Shown here: piece after piece, positions 6,280 to 10,230 of the stretch
Layout: the number at the start of each line of letters is the position of its first letter
Position numbering within the stretch: the stretch's first letter is position 1
Source: an uncultured Saprospiraceae bacterium
GTDB taxonomy: Bacteria; Bacteroidota; Bacteroidia; Chitinophagales; Saprospiraceae
Assembly (NCBI GenBank): GCA_937921525.1
Contig: CAKZUM010000236.1
Location: forward strand, 1-10,230
DNA: 10,230 nucleotides
Direction: 5' to 3'
Notes under the pieces: model-generated
The model's input: only the letters and a program-made list of their open reading frames with translations
What the model was told of the DNA's origin: nothing
Databases searched by the model: none
Translations under genes and position numbers: made by a program

Positions 6280-7881
6280 ATGAGACCCATACAATCGAAA
6301 ATAAACCCCAATTCTCAGCAGTTCAAAACGAACCAAGAAGGGATGAAATCCTTTATAGAAACTTTGGATAAAGCGATGACAGAAAGTCGTTTTCAAGGCA
6401 AGGAAAAGCATATTGCACGAGCGAGAAAAAGAGGAAAATTATTGGCCAGAGAACGCTTAGAATTAGTCTTAGACAAAGACAGTCCTTTTATAGAATTACT
6501 CCCTCTTTCAGGTATGAATCGCAAAGGCGGCTTTGGCGCTGGAGGAACCAATGTATCTGGTATTGGCATTGTATCTGGTAAACTGTGCATGATTAATTCC
6601 AATGTAGGTACTCGTAAGGGGGGATCTACAGATTATGCATCGGTTTTTAAGGCGCTTCGATTGGGGCAAATTGGTAGAGAGAATCGTCTGCCCACTATTA
6701 ATTTAGTCGAAAGCGGCGGAGCGAACTTACCAGATCAAGCGAAGATTTTCAACTACGGTGGAGAAACTTTTAGAGAAATAACGCGCCGTTCTAAGATGGG
6801 CATTCCAACTATTTCTGTTGTTTTTGGTAATGCGACAGCGGGCGGGGCTTATGTTCCAGGTATGTCTGATTTTTCTATTTTTCAAAAACAAAAAGCGAAG
6901 GTCTTTTTAGCAGGTCCACCATTAGTAAAAATGGCCACGAACGAAATAGCTACTGCTGAAGAACTAGGCGGCGCAGAAATGCATAGTAGAGTATCAGGCG
7001 TATCGGATTATTTAGCAGAAGATGAATTGGATGGTATTCGCATTGCTAGAGAAATCATGGAATTGGTTCATGTAGATAAACCTTATTTTGTTCCTACTGA
7101 TACAATACTCCCCCCACTCTATAATGCAGAAGAAATATTAGGTGTCGTGCCTGCTAACCCAAAGACGCCTTTTGATGCAAGAGAGTTGATTTGTAGAATT
7201 GTGGATGGGTCAGAGTTTTCAGATTTCAAACCAGAATATGGTAGTACTTTAGTAACAGGTTGGGCAAAAATCCATGGTTATCCAGTAGGCATATTGGCAA
7301 ATAACGGCGTAATTTTTTCTGAGTCTGCCAACAAAGGCGCACAATTTATACAGCTATCCAATAAGAATAATATTCCTTTATTATTTTTACAAAACACTAC
7401 TGGCTATATGGTCGGTAAAGCCTATGAAGAAGGGGGGATTATTAAGAATGGCGCAAAGTTAATCAATGCGGTGTCTAATAGTGAAGTGCCTTCTATCACA
7501 CTAATGATTGGCAATTCTTATGGCGCTGGAAACTATGGAATGAATGGTCGCTCTTATGACCCTAGATTTTTATTCACTTATCCGAATGCGAAAATTGGAG
7601 TCATGGGTTCTGAACAATTAGCTGGGGTAATGGAAATTGTGCAACGAGCCTCTGCTAAATCCTTAGGTAAAGATTATGATGAAAAACAAGGCGCGATGTT
7701 AAAGGCAATGCTAATACAGGATATTGAAAAGACCACCTCTGCATGGCACTCTACTTCTGAGTTATGGGATGATGGGGTCATTGATCCTAGAGAGACTCGA
7801 AACTATTTGGGTATTTCTTTGGCAGTGTTATATAGTCAGCCTATTAAGGGGGCGGAAGGATATGGGGTTTGGCGGCATTAG
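6280..7881 (+). CDS. Acyl-CoA carboxylase beta subunit (carboxyltransferase), methylcrotonyl/geranyl-CoA type
   Basis: A 533-residue member of the biotin-dependent carboxyltransferase family, with the two crotonase-like halves of a beta subunit. Residues 20-290 hold ARKRGKLLARERL (48-60), LVESGGANLPDQA (142-154), GNATAGGAYVPGMSD (183-197) and the block KVFLAGPPLVKMATNE (207-222). Residues 295-533 hold FLQNTTGYMVG (369-379) and GNSYGAGNYGMNGRSYDPRF (411-430). FLAGPPLVK and FLQN-TG-MVG are typical of methylcrotonyl-CoA carboxylase beta rather than propionyl-CoA carboxylase, and the length also fits. It moves the carboxyl group from biotin to the gamma carbon of a 3-methyl-2-enoyl-CoA, forming a complex with the alpha subunit encoded from 8270. 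Both Gly-rich oxyanion loops are present. Geranyl-CoA carboxylase (AtuC) is closely related and not excluded: the stretch NYGGETFREITRR (158-170) diverges from the FGR-F-NQA form of known methylcrotonyl enzymes. The gene symbol is left open for that reason. Confidence 0.9.
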   Translation: MRPIQSKINPNSQQFKTNQEGMKSFIETLDKAMTESRFQGKEKHIARARKRGKLLARERLELVLDKDSPFIELLPLSGMNRKGGFGAGGTNVSGIGIVSGKLCMINSNVGTRKGGSTDYASVFKALRLGQIGRENRLPTINLVESGGANLPDQAKIFNYGGETFREITRRSKMGIPTISVVFGNATAGGAYVPGMSDFSIFQKQKAKVFLAGPPLVKMATNEIATAEELGGAEMHSRVSGVSDYLAEDELDGIRIAREIMELVHVDKPYFVPTDTILPPLYNAEEILGVVPANPKTPFDARELICRIVDGSEFSDFKPEYGSTLVTGWAKIHGYPVGILANNGVIFSESANKGAQFIQLSNKNNIPLLFLQNTTGYMVGKAYEEGGIIKNGAKLINAVSNSEVPSITLMIGNSYGAGNYGMNGRSYDPRFLFTYPNAKIGVMGSEQLAGVMEIVQRASAKSLGKDYDEKQGAMLKAMLIQDIEKTTSAWHSTSELWDDGVIDPRETRNYLGISLAVLYSQPIKGAEGYGVWRH

Positions 7882-7904
7882 AATATTCGTGTCTAGTAAA
7901 TACA

Positions 7905-8132
7905 TCAGTCTCTAAATGGGAGTTTACGATCTTTACGAATTGCTCTTTGATAAGTAGCAGCATCTCCAAAAGAAGAATTAACAACCCCTTTTTCGATGAT
8001 CGCTTTCAATTGCTTTTGATCTTGTTCTGTAATAATTTTTTTCTGTTGAACAGATATACCTAATCGTTTTACTAATTTTAATAATAATTGTAAGTCTTTA
8101 TTATTTTCTATTTTGAGCACTAATTCTGTCAT
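7905..8132 (-). CDS. Small protein resembling an orphan antitoxin
   Basis: A 75-residue, charged, mostly helical protein starting at the ATG at 8132; an in-frame TTG at 8180 gives a 91-residue form that I consider less likely. It opens with a short beta-type stretch (MTELVLKIENNKDLQLLLKL), has a Lys/Gln-rich middle, and ends in SFGDAATYQRAIRKDRKLPF. That last motif recalls the C-terminal tails of small antitoxin-like proteins common in Bacteroidota and cyanobacteria, where a D-P/A-x-x-(W/Y)-Q-(R/K)-x-I-R pattern precedes LPFR. This is recognition from memory and uncertain. No toxin-sized gene accompanies it: downstream it meets the convergent carboxyltransferase gene after 23 bases, and upstream lies the divergent biotin carboxylase gene. 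A weak promoter (TTG at -33, then TTATTTTG at 8151-8158 after 19 bases) may drive it. Confidence 0.6.
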   Translation of the reverse strand: MTELVLKIENNKDLQLLLKLVKRLGISVQQKKIITEQDQKQLKAIIEKGVVNSSFGDAATYQRAIRKDRKLPFRD

Positions 8133-8269
8133 AATATTAATTATTTTATGCAAAATAACTTTAAATATCAATAATGGCAATGGGGTAAGCTATTTAGAAA
8201 AACATATTTTTTTGTAATATAATCCTCAAATTAAGTTATTTTAGTCGAGTTTAAGAAAATCACAATAAT
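8133..8269. other. AT-rich divergent intergenic region
   Basis: This 137-base gap separates the small minus-strand gene from the biotin carboxylase gene and should hold promoters for both. It is strongly AT-rich, with a run of T at about 8206-8213. For the plus strand I find no exact TAnnTTTG element and no Shine-Dalgarno sequence before the ATG at 8270. No hairpin like those in the other gaps is present. Confidence 0.5.
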
Positions 8270-10230
8270 ATGAAATCTATCAATTCAATTCTTATAGCCA
8301 ACAGAGGCGAAATTGCCTCAAGAGTCATCCGCACCTGTAAGAAAATGGGTATCAAAAGTATTGCCGTTTTTTCAGATGCAGATCGTGATGCCCCTTTTGT
8401 AGAACAGGCAGATGTGGCAGTACATATCGGTGAAAGTACCCCTGCGCAATCTTATTTAGATCAAGATAAAATAATTGCAACTGCTAAGAAAACAGGGGCA
8501 GATGCAATTCATCCTGGTTATGGATTTTTATCTGAAAATGTAAGTTTTACGCAACGTTGTGATAAAGAAGGTATTATATTCATTGGCCCTAATGCTAATG
8601 CTATTGATGCCATGGGTTCTAAATCTAAGGCTAAAACTTTAATGACTAGCCACAATGTACCTGTTGTGCCAGGCTACCAAGGAACAGACCAAAGTATAGC
8701 TCGATTGACCAAAGAAGCTGTTACTATTGGTTTTCCTGTTTTACTAAAAGCCACAGCAGGTGGTGGTGGAAAAGGAATGCGGATTGTACACGAGGCAAGC
8801 GAAGTAGAAAAAGCAATCCAAGCTGCCAAGCGAGAATCTATGAGTGCTTTTGGGGACGATGAATTAATTGTAGAAAAATATATTGCTTCTGGACGGCACA
8901 TAGAGTTTCAAATTTTTGGCGATCAACATGGCAATGCTATTCATGTTTTGGAAAGAGAATGTTCTATCCAAAGACGTTATCAAAAAGTAATTGAGGAAAG
9001 CCCCTCTCCTATTATGACGGAAAAGCTACGCACAGAAATGGGCAAGGCTGCCGTAGATGCAGCGAAGGCTTTACAATATGATAATGCCGGGACTGTCGAA
9101 TTTATTTACGATGATAAATCAGGAGACTTCTATTTCCTAGAGGTCAATACTCGTTTACAGGTAGAGCATCCTGTCACAGAAGAAGTGACGGGTTTAGACT
9201 TGGTACAAATGCAGATTGAATCTGCCCAAGGATTACCTCTATCCATCAAACAAGAAGAGGTAAAAGGCAATGGCTATGCTATAGAGGTAAGACTATATGC
9301 AGAAGATGCAGCGAATGATTTCTTACCAGTCACGGGTACGATACAATGTTTTGAATATCCTGAAGTAGATGGCTTACGAGTAGAAACCGCTATACGTAGT
9401 GGTTCAGAAATATCCATCTTTTATGATCCGATGATTGCCAAAATAATTGTGCATGATGATAGCCGAGTAACCGCTCATAGAAAGATGCAATATGTTTTAC
9501 GAAATCTAGTTTGTCAAGGTATGACAACGAATCAAGATTTTTTGTTACACCTATTAGAACATCCCGATTTCTTAACGGGCAATTACGATACTCACTTTAT
9601 AAAAAATAAAATAGCCCTTAATGAAATCGGGCAGAAAAGTGATGCAGCAAATACAATAGCAGGGATCGCTGCCACTTTACACGGATGGCATCAAAGAGAT
9701 CAAAAGAGAACCTTACTCCGATCTATCCCCTCAGGCTGGCGCAATAATTTCAATGATGCCCAATTTGAAGATTATCAATTAGGAGACACCTCATTACAAG
9801 TGAAATATCGTTTCCAAAAAGATAGTTTTGAATTTTATGTAGGTGACCAAACCTACCCCGTCAAATTAATAGGTGCAGATGATCACACTATTCGAGCAGA
9901 AATTGATGGGATGCAACATCAGTTTCAAATCGCCCAAAAAGGAAATCATTATTATGTCCACAATGAAGATATTGGCAATGTAACCCTCCTACAAAAAGAT
10001 CGATTCCCAATCAAAGAAGCGGAGAAAGTGGCAGGTGGATATAATGCGCCAATGCCTTCTCAAATCATAAAGGTTTTAGTGAAGGAGGGAGACAAAGTTA
10101 AATCTGGTGATGGCTTGGTTATCATTTCTTCTATGAAAATGGAGAATACGATTGAGGCAGCGGAAGATGGGGTTGTGGAAGAAATCTATGCGGCGGAGGG
10201 GAGTAATGTGGAGGCTGGGTTTTTGTTATT
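8270..10230 (+). CDS. Acyl-CoA carboxylase alpha subunit: biotin carboxylase plus biotin carrier (partial at 3' end)
   Basis: The ATG at 8270 opens 653 codons that run off the right edge. Residues 1-450 are a complete biotin carboxylase: ILIANRGEIASRVIRTCKKM at 7-26, HPGYGFLSEN at 81-90, the ATP-grasp loop GGGGKGMR at 164-171, His-210, Lys-239, Glu-277, and EVNTRLQVEHPVTEEVTG at 291-308, with the metal-binding and catalytic Glu, Asn and Arg all kept. After a BC-carboxyltransferase linker region (about 500-575) comes a biotinyl domain from about 585, with the biotin site SSMKMEN and Lys-623 as the modified residue. Only a few residues after GFLLL should be missing, since alpha subunits of this type have about 655-670 residues. 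It carboxylates its own biotin with ATP and bicarbonate, then hands it to the beta subunit encoded at 6280-7881. Substrate class follows the beta subunit. Confidence 0.93.
   Translation, partial: MKSINSILIANRGEIASRVIRTCKKMGIKSIAVFSDADRDAPFVEQADVAVHIGESTPAQSYLDQDKIIATAKKTGADAIHPGYGFLSENVSFTQRCDKEGIIFIGPNANAIDAMGSKSKAKTLMTSHNVPVVPGYQGTDQSIARLTKEAVTIGFPVLLKATAGGGGKGMRIVHEASEVEKAIQAAKRESMSAFGDDELIVEKYIASGRHIEFQIFGDQHGNAIHVLERECSIQRRYQKVIEESPSPIMTEKLRTEMGKAAVDAAKALQYDNAGTVEFIYDDKSGDFYFLEVNTRLQVEHPVTEEVTGLDLVQMQIESAQGLPLSIKQEEVKGNGYAIEVRLYAEDAANDFLPVTGTIQCFEYPEVDGLRVETAIRSGSEISIFYDPMIAKIIVHDDSRVTAHRKMQYVLRNLVCQGMTTNQDFLLHLLEHPDFLTGNYDTHFIKNKIALNEIGQKSDAANTIAGIAATLHGWHQRDQKRTLLRSIPSGWRNNFNDAQFEDYQLGDTSLQVKYRFQKDSFEFYVGDQTYPVKLIGADDHTIRAEIDGMQHQFQIAQKGNHYYVHNEDIGNVTLLQKDRFPIKEAEKVAGGYNAPMPSQIIKVLVKEGDKVKSGDGLVIISSMKMENTIEAAEDGVVEEIYAAEGSNVEAGFLL

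Noticed and set aside
7724..8063. Plus-strand open frames at the end of the carboxyltransferase gene and across the small minus-strand gene
   Set aside because: Their translations look random, and they overlap better-supported genes in other frames or on the other strand.
5480..8132. A paired defence system made of the Uma2 protein and the small antitoxin-like protein
   Set aside because: They are separated by the 1.6-kb carboxyltransferase gene, are not co-transcribed, and no known system joins these families; proximity alone is not enough.

Overview
The window looks like chromosomal DNA of a low-GC member of the Bacteroidota. The signs are an outer-membrane TonB-dependent receptor that begins with a carboxypeptidase-regulatory-like domain, weak or absent Shine-Dalgarno sequences, matches to the Bacteroidota -7 promoter element TAnnTTTG, and an AT-rich coding style. 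I cannot name the genus; a Saprospiria-like relative is a guess from the style of the intergenic palindromes.

Layout. 1-1281 (-): N-terminal 427 residues of a TonB-dependent receptor, running off the left edge. 1428-3152 (-): a PlsB-like glycerol-3-phosphate acyltransferase. 3153-3384: a divergent control region with several dyads and a candidate promoter. 3385-4035 (+): TetR/AcrR-family regulator. 4190-5404 (+): acyl-CoA dehydrogenase of the long-chain/isovaleryl type. 5480-6073 (-): Uma2-family nuclease-fold protein. 6280-7881 (+): carboxyltransferase (beta) subunit of a methylcrotonyl/geranyl-CoA-type carboxylase. 7905-8132 (-): 75-residue orphan protein that resembles an antitoxin. 8270-10230 (+): biotin carboxylase plus biotin-carrier (alpha) subunit of the same carboxylase, cut by the right edge a few residues before its end.

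Function. The dehydrogenase and the two carboxylase subunits would make 2,3-unsaturated acyl-CoA and carboxylate it, as in leucine breakdown (isovaleryl-CoA to 3-methylcrotonyl-CoA to 3-methylglutaconyl-CoA) or the analogous acyclic-terpenoid route. The TetR gene lies between these genes and the divergent acyltransferase, so an acyl-CoA-sensing regulator that balances lipid synthesis and acyl-CoA catabolism is a reasonable inference, not something the sequence proves.

The catabolic set is not a compact operon: a single opposite-strand gene interrupts it at both junctions. Three intergenic gaps carry long, unrelated, nearly perfect inverted repeats (1326-1397, 4106-4176, 6109-6234), and a short terminator-like hairpin sits at 5430-5463. 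I see no CRISPR array, insertion sequence, tRNA or rRNA, and no convincing new multi-gene system. The most unusual content is the set of intergenic palindromes and the interrupted gene order.
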